Origin: AC-32 sp036522595
Lineage (GTDB): Bacteria; Actinomycetota; Thermoleophilia; Gaiellales; Gaiellaceae
Assembly (NCBI GenBank): GCA_036522595.1
Contig: DATDFL010000088.1
Location: 1-9,421 of the forward strand
DNA: 9,421 nucleotides
Reading direction: 5' to 3'
Shown here: positions 1-6,607 of the stretch, piece after piece
Position numbering within the stretch: position 1 is the stretch's first letter
Layout of the letters: the number at the start of each line of letters is the position of its first letter
Notes under the pieces: generated by a model
Told to the model about the DNA's origin: nothing
Database searches by the model: none
Seen by the model: only the letters and a program-made list of their open reading frames with translations
Translations under genes and position numbers: made by a program

Positions 1-110
1 ACGCGGAGGAGCCACGGCATGTCCAGCCGGGCGCCGAAGATGCCCCACGCCCCGGCGACGATCAGCGTCGCGACGTAGCCGAAGAACAAGACGAGCGCGA
101 CGCGCCTCAC
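1..110 (-). CDS. Start of a small membrane protein (partial, runs off the left edge)
   Basis: Only the first 36 codons are inside the window. The GTG start at 110-108 overlaps the stop of the preceding gene in a GTGA junction, the same 4-nt arrangement seen at other junctions of this train. The peptide begins with a short basic stretch (RR at residues 2-3), followed by a hydrophobic segment at about residues 4-25 (ALVLFFGYVATLIVAG), which would be an N-terminal membrane anchor or first transmembrane helix. There is no Shine-Dalgarno of note, fitting translational coupling to the gene before it. The family is not recognisable from this fragment. It is probably the eighth gene of the operon, and its neighbours are also small membrane proteins. 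The frame is supported by the overlap and by its hydrophobic composition; function is unknown. Confidence 0.55.
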   Translation of the reverse strand, partial: MRRVALVLFFGYVATLIVAGAWGIFGARLDMPWLLR

Positions 111-502
111 CGCCTGAGCCGCCACCAGTAGGCGATCGCGAGCAGCGCGGAGCAGAAGTCGAACCCGGCCAGGATGATGCCGTAGTACGAGAAGACCGAG
201 AGCGCGACCGCCAGCGACATCGCCCCGGATGCGCCGAGCTTTTGCAGCGCCGACCAGCCCACGACGAGCCGGCTCGGCCGCCGCAGGAGGTCCTGCGTCA
301 GCGTCCCGCCGACGATCGCCATGAACATCCCGATGATCCCGAAGAAGAGCCGGTCGCTTGTGGTCGTCGGCGCCGAAAGCAGGTCGAGAACCCAACGCTG
401 CAGGACGATCAGCAGCAGCCCGGAGAAGAACGTCCCCACCGCGATCGCCCACAGCGCCCAGCGCAGCGGATCGCTTCGGAAGCGGAGCCAGAGCGCCCTC
501 AT
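107..502 (-). CDS. Uncharacterised four-helix membrane protein, 131 aa
   Basis: The ATG start at 502-500 overlaps the previous stop (ATGA). A longer in-frame reading upstream, back to about 952, is only the antisense-frame shadow of the neighbouring gene. The protein has a short basic N-terminus and four hydrophobic segments at about residues 15-36, 52-72, 92-110 and 111-127. A conserved-looking polar loop (TLTQDLLRRPSRLVVGWSA) lies between helices 2 and 3, and the C-terminus is basic (WWRLRR), so both termini are probably cytoplasmic. There is no signal peptide beyond the first helix and no catalytic motif that I can name. Being coupled both upstream and downstream, it belongs to the same transcription unit as the GMC oxidase and ADC-like protein, perhaps as a membrane partner or transporter-like accessory. 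I do not recognise the family. Confidence 0.72.
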   Translation of the reverse strand: MRALWLRFRSDPLRWALWAIAVGTFFSGLLLIVLQRWVLDLLSAPTTTSDRLFFGIIGMFMAIVGGTLTQDLLRRPSRLVVGWSALQKLGASGAMSLAVALSVFSYYGIILAGFDFCSALLAIAYWWRLRR

Positions 503-960
503 CCGAGGCGCACGGCGAACCAACTCGTGATCGCGACCCACTGAACCGTCCAGAGCGAGACGCGGATCCAGTTGAGCCGGATCCATTTCCCGAGCACCGA
601 CTGCAGCTCGGCCGGGTCCCGGATATGAGCCTCCATCTCCTTGTTGTACGGAAAGATGAACTTGACGGTCAGCCCGGTCGCGGCGATCACCCCGGCGAGC
701 AGGACGGCGGGCGCGACCACGTACCAGCTGTGCCAGTCCGCGATGATCAGCACCACTGCGGCAGCCATCATCACGGTCGTCATCCACGTGAAGAACGTCG
801 TCGCTCGCTCGACCGGCGGGACGAACTGGTCGTAGTAGTTGTCGACGGTGATCTGCGCTCGGCTCGGGAACGAGAACAGCGCTAGCGACCAGCCGGTGCC
901 GAGGTACATCGAGGCGCAGAGCAGCAGCACCGCCGCGTCGAGGATCTTCCACCAGGCCAT
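499..960 (-). CDS. DUF1772 / anthrone-oxygenase-like integral membrane protein, 153 aa
   Basis: The product has four predicted membrane helices, at about residues 6-28, 56-74, 80-102 and 132-150. Before the last helix is a loop with FIFPYNKEM at 101-109 and a conserved-looking WIRLNWIRVSLWTVQW stretch at 126-141. A helix ending in a P-x-N motif, then a basic/aromatic W..R..W..R segment leading into the last helix, is what I associate with the DUF1772 (anthrone oxygenase-like) family; the length also fits. In the few studied relatives these proteins carry out cofactor-free oxygenation of aromatic polyketides, but most members are uncharacterised. The start is ATG at 960-958; a GTG two codons upstream (966-964), overlapping the ADC-like gene's stop, is an alternative. 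There is no clear Shine-Dalgarno, so coupling is likely. The family assignment is moderate and rests on remembered motifs only. Confidence 0.7.
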   Translation of the reverse strand: MAWWKILDAAVLLLCASMYLGTGWSLALFSFPSRAQITVDNYYDQFVPPVERATTFFTWMTTVMMAAAVVLIIADWHSWYVVAPAVLLAGVIAATGLTVKFIFPYNKEMEAHIRDPAELQSVLGKWIRLNWIRVSLWTVQWVAITSWFAVRLG

Positions 961-965
961 GGGCA

Positions 966-1781
966 CTAGTGCGGGGCCGCGGGCGGAGGCGGCCACTCCT
1001 CGCCCAGCCCGAGGTCGATGACGCTCTCGAATCCCTCGGGCCGTTGCTCGGGCGGGTTGTCGAACTCGAGGAACCACGACTCGAAGTGGTCGTCGAGCAC
1101 GCCGTGCGCGTCCGGGAAGAAGGCTGTGAAGCGCGGCTTGTCGAACGGCCCGAGCGCCTTCAGCCGGGCGAGGCGCGGGTGGTCGCCGACCTCGAAGCGG
1201 CCGCGCGCGCCGCGCCCGAACCCGAGCTGGGCGCGGCCGATCGAGTAGACCGTCGACTTCATCAGCATCCCGCGAAACGAGCAGTAGTTCGAGGCGCCGA
1301 ACCGGAGCGGCAGCGCGAGGCGTGGACGAGTCACCTCGAGGTACGCGGCCAGTTGCCCGTCGAGGTCGTACTGGCTCGTGACGGTCTCGTCGCTCACCTC
1401 GAAGTTCAGCGGAGCCTGGTGCTTGGGCATCCCCCAGATGCCCTTACCGCCCTTGACCGAGATCTCGGTGCTGACGGGGAGGTCGTAGACGTACTGGCCG
1501 AGCCCGAAGAGGCCGTGCCTGCAGGCGAGCGCGATGCTGTACTCGATGTACTTGCCGATCACGGTCTCCTGGTAGTTGACGACCGTGACGGCGAGGAGCG
1601 CCTTCCCCAGGAGCCGCACGGCGCGGACACTGTCCGGGAGGAGCGCCTGGGCGCCGGCGGGGTCGATCGGGAACGCCGCCATCACCGCCTGCATCCGCAT
1701 CGAGCGAACCGGCAGCGCGAACGGAATGCCGTCCACGAGCGCGTGGTGGTTGGCCTCCCGCTTGAGCCTGCGCGGAATCAA
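966..1781 (-). CDS. Acetoacetate decarboxylase-like protein, 271 aa
   Basis: This is a member of the acetoacetate decarboxylase (ADC) superfamily. Classical ADC forms a Schiff base between a lysine and a beta-keto acid and releases CO2; relatives run aldolase or dehydratase chemistry on the same fold. Near residue 120 is GIWGMPK-H: Lys120 fits the Schiff-base lysine (Lys115 of the Clostridium enzyme) and Glu80 (YIEYSIAL) lies 40 residues earlier, where the family glutamate sits. The second lysine of the classical KK pair, which lowers the pKa of the first, is His121 here. This suggests altered chemistry rather than true acetoacetate decarboxylation. The start is probably TTG at 1781-1779, giving a 4-nt TTGA overlap with the phosphoesterase stop; a GTG at 1736-1734 is an alternative 15 codons in. 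The C-terminus is Pro-rich. There is no signal peptide, so it is presumably cytoplasmic. Confidence 0.85.
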   Translation of the reverse strand: MIPRRLKREANHHALVDGIPFALPVRSMRMQAVMAAFPIDPAGAQALLPDSVRAVRLLGKALLAVTVVNYQETVIGKYIEYSIALACRHGLFGLGQYVYDLPVSTEISVKGGKGIWGMPKHQAPLNFEVSDETVTSQYDLDGQLAAYLEVTRPRLALPLRFGASNYCSFRGMLMKSTVYSIGRAQLGFGRGARGRFEVGDHPRLARLKALGPFDKPRFTAFFPDAHGVLDDHFESWFLEFDNPPEQRPEGFESVIDLGLGEEWPPPPAAPH

Positions 1782-3286
1782 GCCGGCCCGCCGAGCGGGA
1801 TTACGAAGTCGTCCTCGACCGGCGGGTCCTTCTCCTGCGCACCGCAGCCGGTCGCGGCGAAGCAGCGGATCCGGACCTCGGTCGGGCTCACGTCGAGCCG
1901 CAGGAAGTGCTTGAAGAGCGGCGGGTCGACCCACGTCGCGAACTCCGAGAGGTACTTGTGGAAGGTGCGGCCGCTCGGCAGCAGGCCGACGAACGAGCCG
2001 CGCAGCCTCGTCCTCAGCAGCGCCTTCCTCGTCCCGCCGCGGGTCGGGTCGCTGTTGCAGCGGTCGGCGATGTAGGCGGAGGCCTGTTCCGGCGCAATCT
2101 GGAGCAGCGTGCTGCGCAACGTGAGCTTGCGGCTGTAGAGCCGGCTGTAAAAGGCGAGCGAGTCGCCCCGGAGCGGATAGCACTTGAAGGCGTCCTCGGT
2201 GCAGCCGCCGACGTCGACCTTCGGGATCGTGTGCGTCGCGTGCATGAACGCGCCGCCGCCGCCGGAGACGACGTACTGGATCGTCCGGCCGTCGACCGGC
2301 ATCGGGTAGCGCTGGTAGTTGTGGATGTCGCCCCCGATCGCGGCCACGTAGTTGTTCTCGGGATCGCGGACGACGTCGTCCACCGTGAAGTCGCGATCCG
2401 TGACGAGCCCCGGGTCCTGCAGGTTGTTGACGACGAGCGGCTTGCCGGTGAGCAGGATCTTCGGCTTCGGGCCCTTGGAGACCTCGCGCAGCCAGTCGCC
2501 CTGCTCGCCGTCGATGTTGCCCCGGATCCCGGTGTCGATCCCGACGAACCTGACGGGCCCCGTCTCGAGCGTCCAGTACGGCCCGGGCAGCGTCGGGGGC
2601 TGGCCGAACGCGGCCCGGAGCTCCTCGCAGCGCTTCAGCGTGTCGTCGCCGAGGATGCTCGGCTTGCGCCACAGGCGGTCGCGCGCCCGTGCCTTCACGC
2701 CCTTGCCGGGCAGCTTCTCGCTCTTGGGCCACTCGGCGCCGCAGAAGACCCGCATGTAGCCGCCGAGGCCGTCGTACCAGTCGTGGTTGCCGGGGACCGC
2801 GTAGATCGGGCCCTTGTAGGCGCCGTAGGGCCGGGCGAACTTGTCGATGTAGTCGTTGACGTCGCCGATCGGGTAGATCACGTCGCTGAGCGCGACCATG
2901 AAGTCCGTGTCGGCGCCGATCTTGAGAAGTCCCGGCACGACGGCGAACTGCGGCGGCGTGCCCTCGCCCGTGTCGCCGGCGATCACGCACGAGAAGCTGT
3001 CGCCGAGGTCGCTGCGGTCGATCGTCAGGTCGTCGGTGCCGCGGCGCTCGCGCTGCGCCGCCACCCACTCCTTCCGCTGATCGTCGGTCGGATCGTCGAG
3101 CATGCGCACGAGCGGGTCGTTGCGCGCCGACCAGAGAATCGACGGCCGCAGCCAGGAGAACTTCGGCCGCGGCCCGGGAGGCATCAGGTCGTGGAACGAC
3201 CCGCGCTCGCTGCACTCCCAGCCCGCGAAGCGCTCGTCGTGACGGGATGAGACTCGCTCTTCGGCGGCCGGCTCAGTGGTCGCCAC
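1778..3286 (-). CDS. Purple-acid-phosphatase-like metallophosphoesterase with an altered metal site, 502 aa
   Basis: This is a calcineurin-like phosphoesterase domain, roughly residues 100-350, with an extra N-terminal region (1-95) and a C-terminal region (380-502). The motifs in order are GDTG (Asp105), SDVIY (Asp135, Tyr138), GNHD (Asn167, His168), LLTGKPL (279-284) and GGDIHNYQRY (318-327, His322). DxG plus D..Y is the purple-acid-phosphatase pattern rather than the DxH pattern of most bacterial phosphoesterases. The ligands expected for the Fe(III)-type site are present. The two histidines of the second metal site are replaced: Gly281 in place of the VxxH histidine, and Asp320 in place of the first His of GHxH. 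The GTG start at 3286 has GGAGG five bases upstream and overlaps the preceding gene by 14 nt. There is no signal peptide, which is unusual for an acid phosphatase. The substrate is unknown. Confidence 0.88.
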   Translation of the reverse strand: MATTEPAAEERVSSRHDERFAGWECSERGSFHDLMPPGPRPKFSWLRPSILWSARNDPLVRMLDDPTDDQRKEWVAAQRERRGTDDLTIDRSDLGDSFSCVIAGDTGEGTPPQFAVVPGLLKIGADTDFMVALSDVIYPIGDVNDYIDKFARPYGAYKGPIYAVPGNHDWYDGLGGYMRVFCGAEWPKSEKLPGKGVKARARDRLWRKPSILGDDTLKRCEELRAAFGQPPTLPGPYWTLETGPVRFVGIDTGIRGNIDGEQGDWLREVSKGPKPKILLTGKPLVVNNLQDPGLVTDRDFTVDDVVRDPENNYVAAIGGDIHNYQRYPMPVDGRTIQYVVSGGGGAFMHATHTIPKVDVGGCTEDAFKCYPLRGDSLAFYSRLYSRKLTLRSTLLQIAPEQASAYIADRCNSDPTRGGTRKALLRTRLRGSFVGLLPSGRTFHKYLSEFATWVDPPLFKHFLRLDVSPTEVRIRCFAATGCGAQEKDPPVEDDFVIPLGGPA

Positions 3287-3866
3287 TCGCCCCTCCGATC
3301 TTGTCCTTGCCGTACTCCTCCCAGAGCGAGCCGAGGAAGACCTTCCCGAATTTCACGAGCGGCTCGATCCCGCCGCCGACCGGACGCATCGTCGACATCA
3401 TCCGCGCCAGGGCCTCGACGCCGAGGCCGAGCACCCCCGCTCCCGCGACCGGGCCGCTCGCGTCCGAGCCCTCGTGCAGGACGGTGTGGAGCGTCGTCGT
3501 GTCCTTCCAGACGTCGAGGCCCGGGTCATCGTGAACGTGCTTCGCGCCGTCGAGGAAGTACGGCTTGCCGTCGTGCTCGAAGGCGAGGCGGTACTGCATC
3601 AGCCGCTCGTTCGGGCCGCCCGGCGAGAAGAGGTTGAAGATCCCCTTCGTCACCGGCACCTCGCCGCCGAAGAGCTCGGACTCGACGCTGCCCGTGATGC
3701 CGCCCGTGTGCTCGCGGTCGGCGACGAACCGGTCGATGTCGTCGATCGAGATCTCACAGTGGATCGCCACGTTCTTCGCGCCCGGATCCGCCGCGCCGTC
3801 GGCCGGATCGGAGGCGCCGAGAGCGATAGGCCCTTGCATCGTCTCTTTGAAGGTCAAGCCACTCAT
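3273..3866 (-). CDS. Stand-alone module of a type found beside or fused to GMC oxidases and hydrolases, 197 aa
   Basis: The protein begins SGLTFKETMQG and carries GIFNLF at 75-80, a LMQYRL strand near 89-94, and the signature DDPGLDVWKDTTTL at 113-126, then HEGSD at 131-135. I remember this set (S-G-L-x-F-x-E-x-M near the N-terminus, FNLF, and DPG-D-W-DTTTL) as an uncharacterised beta-rich module in long actinobacterial and proteobacterial proteins that also contain GMC oxidoreductase or alpha/beta hydrolase domains. Here it is its own gene, sitting between the hydrolase and the phosphoesterase. After residue 145 comes a Gly/Ala-rich, amphipathic C-terminal part. No catalytic residues are evident, so a binding or docking role (lipid or partner enzyme) is a guess. 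The start is ATG at 3866, with AAGGAGG four bases upstream and an ATGA overlap with the hydrolase stop. Confidence 0.85.
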   Translation of the reverse strand: MSGLTFKETMQGPIALGASDPADGAADPGAKNVAIHCEISIDDIDRFVADREHTGGITGSVESELFGGEVPVTKGIFNLFSPGGPNERLMQYRLAFEHDGKPYFLDGAKHVHDDPGLDVWKDTTTLHTVLHEGSDASGPVAGAGVLGLGVEALARMMSTMRPVGGGIEPLVKFGKVFLGSLWEEYGKDKIGGASGDH

Positions 3867-4888
3867 GCAGCCTCCTTCTCAAGCTCGTCGAGCATCAGCG
3901 GGAAGACGTCGCGGCTCGCGTCCTTGCCCATGAACACGTCGAGGTGGCTGTAGCCGTCGAGCTCGTGGACGGCGTGCTTGCCCGGCTGGTGGTGGTCGAA
4001 CCAGCGGAACGTCTCCACCTGGCTCTGCGGCAGGAAGCAGCGGTTCTCGCGGCCCGCGAAGAAGACGAAGCGCGCGTCCGTCTGCGGCGGCTGGGCCACG
4101 AAGTCGCGTGGCAGCTGGTCGTGGTACTCGACCGCGAGCAGGTGGCCCGCGGACACGCACTTCCGCATCTGCTCGAAGAACGTGATCGGCACGTGCGCGA
4201 ACTCGTTCTTCAACCACTCGTGCGTCTCGGCGTTCAGGTTCTCGTGCTTCCAGAGGGCGGGGAAGCCGCTCCCGTACGTGAAGCTGACCTGCTTGCAGAC
4301 CGGGTTCGAGCACTCGTGGTGCACCGTCTGGACAAGCCCGTTCAGCACCTTCGGCGTCACGCCCGGCGCCTTCACGCCCCACTGCGGGTTGAGGTAGTCG
4401 GTCAGCTTCGAGACCAGCGGGATCGCGTAGCCGATCTTGACCCGCGACCAGCGCGGGATCACCGGATGCAGCGTGACCGCGTTCGTGAGGATGGTCGAAA
4501 CCTTCGGGACGAGCCCGGCGACGGCCGACATCATGAAGCTGGTCGAGCCCTGGCAATGGATGACCGCCTTGACCTCCTCCGCGCCGGTCTCGCTGATGAC
4601 GGTGTCGACCGCGGCCGGGTGGTCGTGCACGGCCGCCTGGTCGAGCGTCCACTCGTTCGGCTCGAAGTCGATGCTCGCGCGCCAGTTCTCGAGCCAGACG
4701 TCGTAACCGGCGTCGACGAGTGCGTCGACGATGGTGCCGCCGCTCGGCGCGCGGAAGATGTTGGCCCGCACGCCCGCCCCGTGGACGAGCAGGACCGGGC
4801 CCTTCTCGGGGTTGCTCGTGCCGCGCACGTTGATCAGGTTCGCCTCGAACCCATCACGCGCGCGGAACGGCACGACGCGTTCGTTCAT
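3863..4888 (-). CDS. Alpha/beta hydrolase with a Cys nucleophile position, 341 aa
   Basis: The fold is recognisable from LLVHGAGVRANIF (oxyanion-hole HG at 36-37), the YDVWLENWRAS segment at 62-72, the nucleophile elbow VIHCQGS (109-115) and the histidine motif DGYSHLD (His316). The elbow reads x-H-C-Q-G, so the expected Ser is Cys112, as in dienelactone hydrolase and PHA synthase rather than a Ser esterase. The third triad member is probably Glu281 in FAGREN. PHA synthase itself is longer, and no other synthase feature is seen. There is no signal peptide, so it is cytoplasmic or peripheral. The ATG at 4888 has GGAGG eight bases upstream and overlaps the GMC stop in ATGA; in-frame upstream sequence to 5113 is a shadow. 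Co-translation with the ChoD-like oxidase suggests it acts on the same lipid-like substrate or its oxidised product. Confidence 0.88.
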   Translation of the reverse strand: MNERVVPFRARDGFEANLINVRGTSNPEKGPVLLVHGAGVRANIFRAPSGGTIVDALVDAGYDVWLENWRASIDFEPNEWTLDQAAVHDHPAAVDTVISETGAEEVKAVIHCQGSTSFMMSAVAGLVPKVSTILTNAVTLHPVIPRWSRVKIGYAIPLVSKLTDYLNPQWGVKAPGVTPKVLNGLVQTVHHECSNPVCKQVSFTYGSGFPALWKHENLNAETHEWLKNEFAHVPITFFEQMRKCVSAGHLLAVEYHDQLPRDFVAQPPQTDARFVFFAGRENRCFLPQSQVETFRWFDHHQPGKHAVHELDGYSHLDVFMGKDASRDVFPLMLDELEKEAA

Positions 4889-6552
4889 GGCTGGCTCCTC
4901 CCCTCGATGATGCCGTCTGCAAATCGGTCGGCGAGCGCCGCGATCGTCAGGCTCGGGTTCGGCCCCACCGGCCCCGGCATGACCGAGCCGTCGGCGACGT
5001 GCAGGCCCGGGACGCCGTGGACGCGGCCCCACGAGTCGACAACGCCTTCGTTCGGATCGTTCGCCATCGGGCAGCCGCCGAGCGAGTGGACCGTGATGAC
5101 CTTGCTCAGCCACCAGAGCGGGTTGTCGTGGAACTCGCCGCCGAGCTCGTTCGAGAGCTCCCGCATCGCGTTGCGCAGCTTCTTGAAGTACGGCCCGGAC
5201 GCGCCATCCTTCGACCAGTCCACCTCGAGCAGGCCGTCGGTGAGGTGCATGCGCCCGTCCGGGATGTCACGGCCCATCCCGAGCAGCGGCAGCAGCCCGG
5301 CCGAGAGCGCCGCGTCGCCGAAGAACGACGAGACCGCCCCGCTGATGTCCGTCTGCGGCTTGCGGCGGATCCATTTCCAGAAGAACCGCATCGCGGCCTT
5401 GCGCCAGAGCCAGAGGGCACGCGGCTCGTCGGCGGCCTGCAGCATCCAGCTGAGGAAGCTCGGGTAGCCCGCGTCCTCGATGTAGAAGCCGCGGCCGTCC
5501 GAGCCGTCGCCGTCAACGGCGTCGCCGAACCGGACCGCGCTCGTGATGACGGGCCCGAAGTCCGGCTCGACGTGGTCACGGCAGCGCATCGCGAAGGTCA
5601 ACAGGTCGCCGTTCCCGCAGAAGTGGGTGCCGAGGGCCGGCGACAGTCCCGGAAACGCGTCGCGGTTCTTCAGGAGCAAGAACGTCGAGCCGAGCGTTCC
5701 CGCCGAGAGCACGAGCGTGTCGGCGGTAATCGTCGCCGGCCTCGGTCCGGCCCCCTCCCGGTCCGGTTCGTGGACCACGTAGTCGATCTCGAAGCCGCCG
5801 CCCTCGCGCGGCCTGAACGTCTTCACCTCGCAGCAGGTGCGCAGCTCGGCCCCGAGGCGCGCGGCGGCGCTGAGGTAGTTGTAGTCGAGCGTGTTCTTCG
5901 AGCCGTAGTTGCAGCCGACGTCGCACTCGCCCACAAGCCGGCACGTGTAGCGCGTCCGGCCGTGCAGGTTCGGATGCTCCTCGCGGATCGGCTCGCCCGG
6001 GACCGGCGCGGAGCCCTCGTTGGCGAAGGTCACCGCGAGGTCCGGCAGGAACCAGTCGTAGCCGAGGCCTTCGGCCGCCTGCTTGAAGGCGAGCGTCTTG
6101 CGCGTCGCGGCGTACGGCTGGGCGTGGAGCGGGTACTTCTGAACTGCGAGCATCTGCTCGCAGCGGTCGTAGTGCGGCTCGAGGTCGGCGCGGCTGACGG
6201 GCCAGCTCTCGCCGTCATCGTGGACGAACCACTTCTCGTCCTTCCGGATCATCACGTTCGCGTAGATCAGTGAGCCGCCGCCGAGGCCGCTCGACACCAG
6301 CGCGTCGATTCCGCTGAAGCGCCAGACGTTGAACATCCCGTAGAGGCCCGCGCTCGGGTCCCAGAAGTTCTTAGAGAAGCCGAGCGGGCTGCGCGGGAAC
6401 GAGCCCGGCGGGTAGGGCTTGCCGCGTTCCAGCAGGCAGACGCGCTTCCCGGCCTCCGCCAGGCGGTACGCCGTGACGGAACCGCCGAAGCCCGATCCCA
6501 CGATCACGGCCTCGAAGTGTTCTGTTGCCCCGTTGTGAGTCGCCGGTCTCAT
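4885..6552 (-). CDS. GMC-family FAD oxidoreductase, ChoD (cholesterol oxidase)-like, 555 aa
   Basis: This is an FAD-dependent alcohol oxidase or dehydrogenase of the glucose-methanol-choline family. The N-terminal dinucleotide fold has VGSGFGGS (18-25) with the ribose-binding Glu42 (LLERG), then SSGLGGGSLIYANV (87-100). A Cys-rich stretch (Cys204, Cys210, Cys214) leads into GCNYGSKNTLDYNYL (213-227), and LSAGTLGSTFLL follows at 282-293. The C-terminal active site has VHSLGGCPM (His489) and GPNPSLTIAAL (Asn532). These blocks match the layout of mycobacterial ChoD (Rv3409c), whose sterol role is itself debated, so the substrate is best called a sterol- or lipid-like alcohol. The ATG at 6552 is chosen because an in-frame TTG at 6597 would lie inside the -35 box; there is no strong Shine-Dalgarno. 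There is no Tat or Sec signal. It is the first gene of the eight-gene train. Confidence 0.93.
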   Translation of the reverse strand: MRPATHNGATEHFEAVIVGSGFGGSVTAYRLAEAGKRVCLLERGKPYPPGSFPRSPLGFSKNFWDPSAGLYGMFNVWRFSGIDALVSSGLGGGSLIYANVMIRKDEKWFVHDDGESWPVSRADLEPHYDRCEQMLAVQKYPLHAQPYAATRKTLAFKQAAEGLGYDWFLPDLAVTFANEGSAPVPGEPIREEHPNLHGRTRYTCRLVGECDVGCNYGSKNTLDYNYLSAAARLGAELRTCCEVKTFRPREGGGFEIDYVVHEPDREGAGPRPATITADTLVLSAGTLGSTFLLLKNRDAFPGLSPALGTHFCGNGDLLTFAMRCRDHVEPDFGPVITSAVRFGDAVDGDGSDGRGFYIEDAGYPSFLSWMLQAADEPRALWLWRKAAMRFFWKWIRRKPQTDISGAVSSFFGDAALSAGLLPLLGMGRDIPDGRMHLTDGLLEVDWSKDGASGPYFKKLRNAMRELSNELGGEFHDNPLWWLSKVITVHSLGGCPMANDPNEGVVDSWGRVHGVPGLHVADGSVMPGPVGPNPSLTIAALADRFADGIIEGRSQP

Positions 6553-6572
6553 TCGTCCGGCCGCAGAGGTCG

Positions 6573-6601
6573 AGCGTACCCCGCGGCGAACAGGCAAGCA
6601 A
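6573..6601 (-). promoter_or_regulatory. Putative promoter of the GMC operon
   Basis: Reading the minus strand, TTGCTT (6601-6596) and TACGCT (6578-6573) are separated by exactly 17 nt. TACGCT fits the actinobacterial TANNNT -10 pattern and TTGCTT keeps the TTG of a housekeeping -35. Transcription would start near 6566, only about 14 nt before the GMC ATG, leaving a very short leader. That agrees with the weak Shine-Dalgarno there. Predicted from pattern only. Confidence 0.5.
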
Positions 6602-6607
6602 CTTGCT
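6597..6607. repeat. 11-bp inverted repeat joining the two divergent -35 boxes
   Basis: AGCAA-C-TTGCT is a perfect inverted repeat with a single central base at 6602. It covers most of both putative -35 boxes, one on each strand. It may be a repressor or activator operator that switches both transcription units, or simply the result of two similar -35 hexamers lying back to back. The arms are short, so an operator is possible but unproven. Confidence 0.4.

Noticed and set aside
565..588. Two GGATCC copies 9 nt apart
   Set aside because: They encode the repeated Trp-Ile-Arg of the membrane protein (WIRLNWIR) and need no further explanation.
961..1077. N-terminal extension of the DUF1772-like gene back to 1077
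   Set aside because: The added residues are an out-of-frame reading of the ADC-like gene's C-terminus, Arg/Ala-rich and without hydrophobic character.
3863..4888. The alpha/beta hydrolase as a PHA synthase
   Set aside because: The Cys elbow is similar, but the protein lacks the extended N-terminal domain and neighbouring phasin or thiolase genes.
1907..5467. Long plus-strand open frames at 1907-3250 and 3944-5467
   Set aside because: They are antisense to the phosphoesterase, hydrolase and GMC genes, have biased composition and show no motif or ribosome site.
6553..6597. A TTG start at 6597 giving the GMC protein 15 extra residues
   Set aside because: It would place the start codon inside the putative -35 box, and the added residues do not resemble the family; the ATG at 6552 lies just before the FAD-binding fold.
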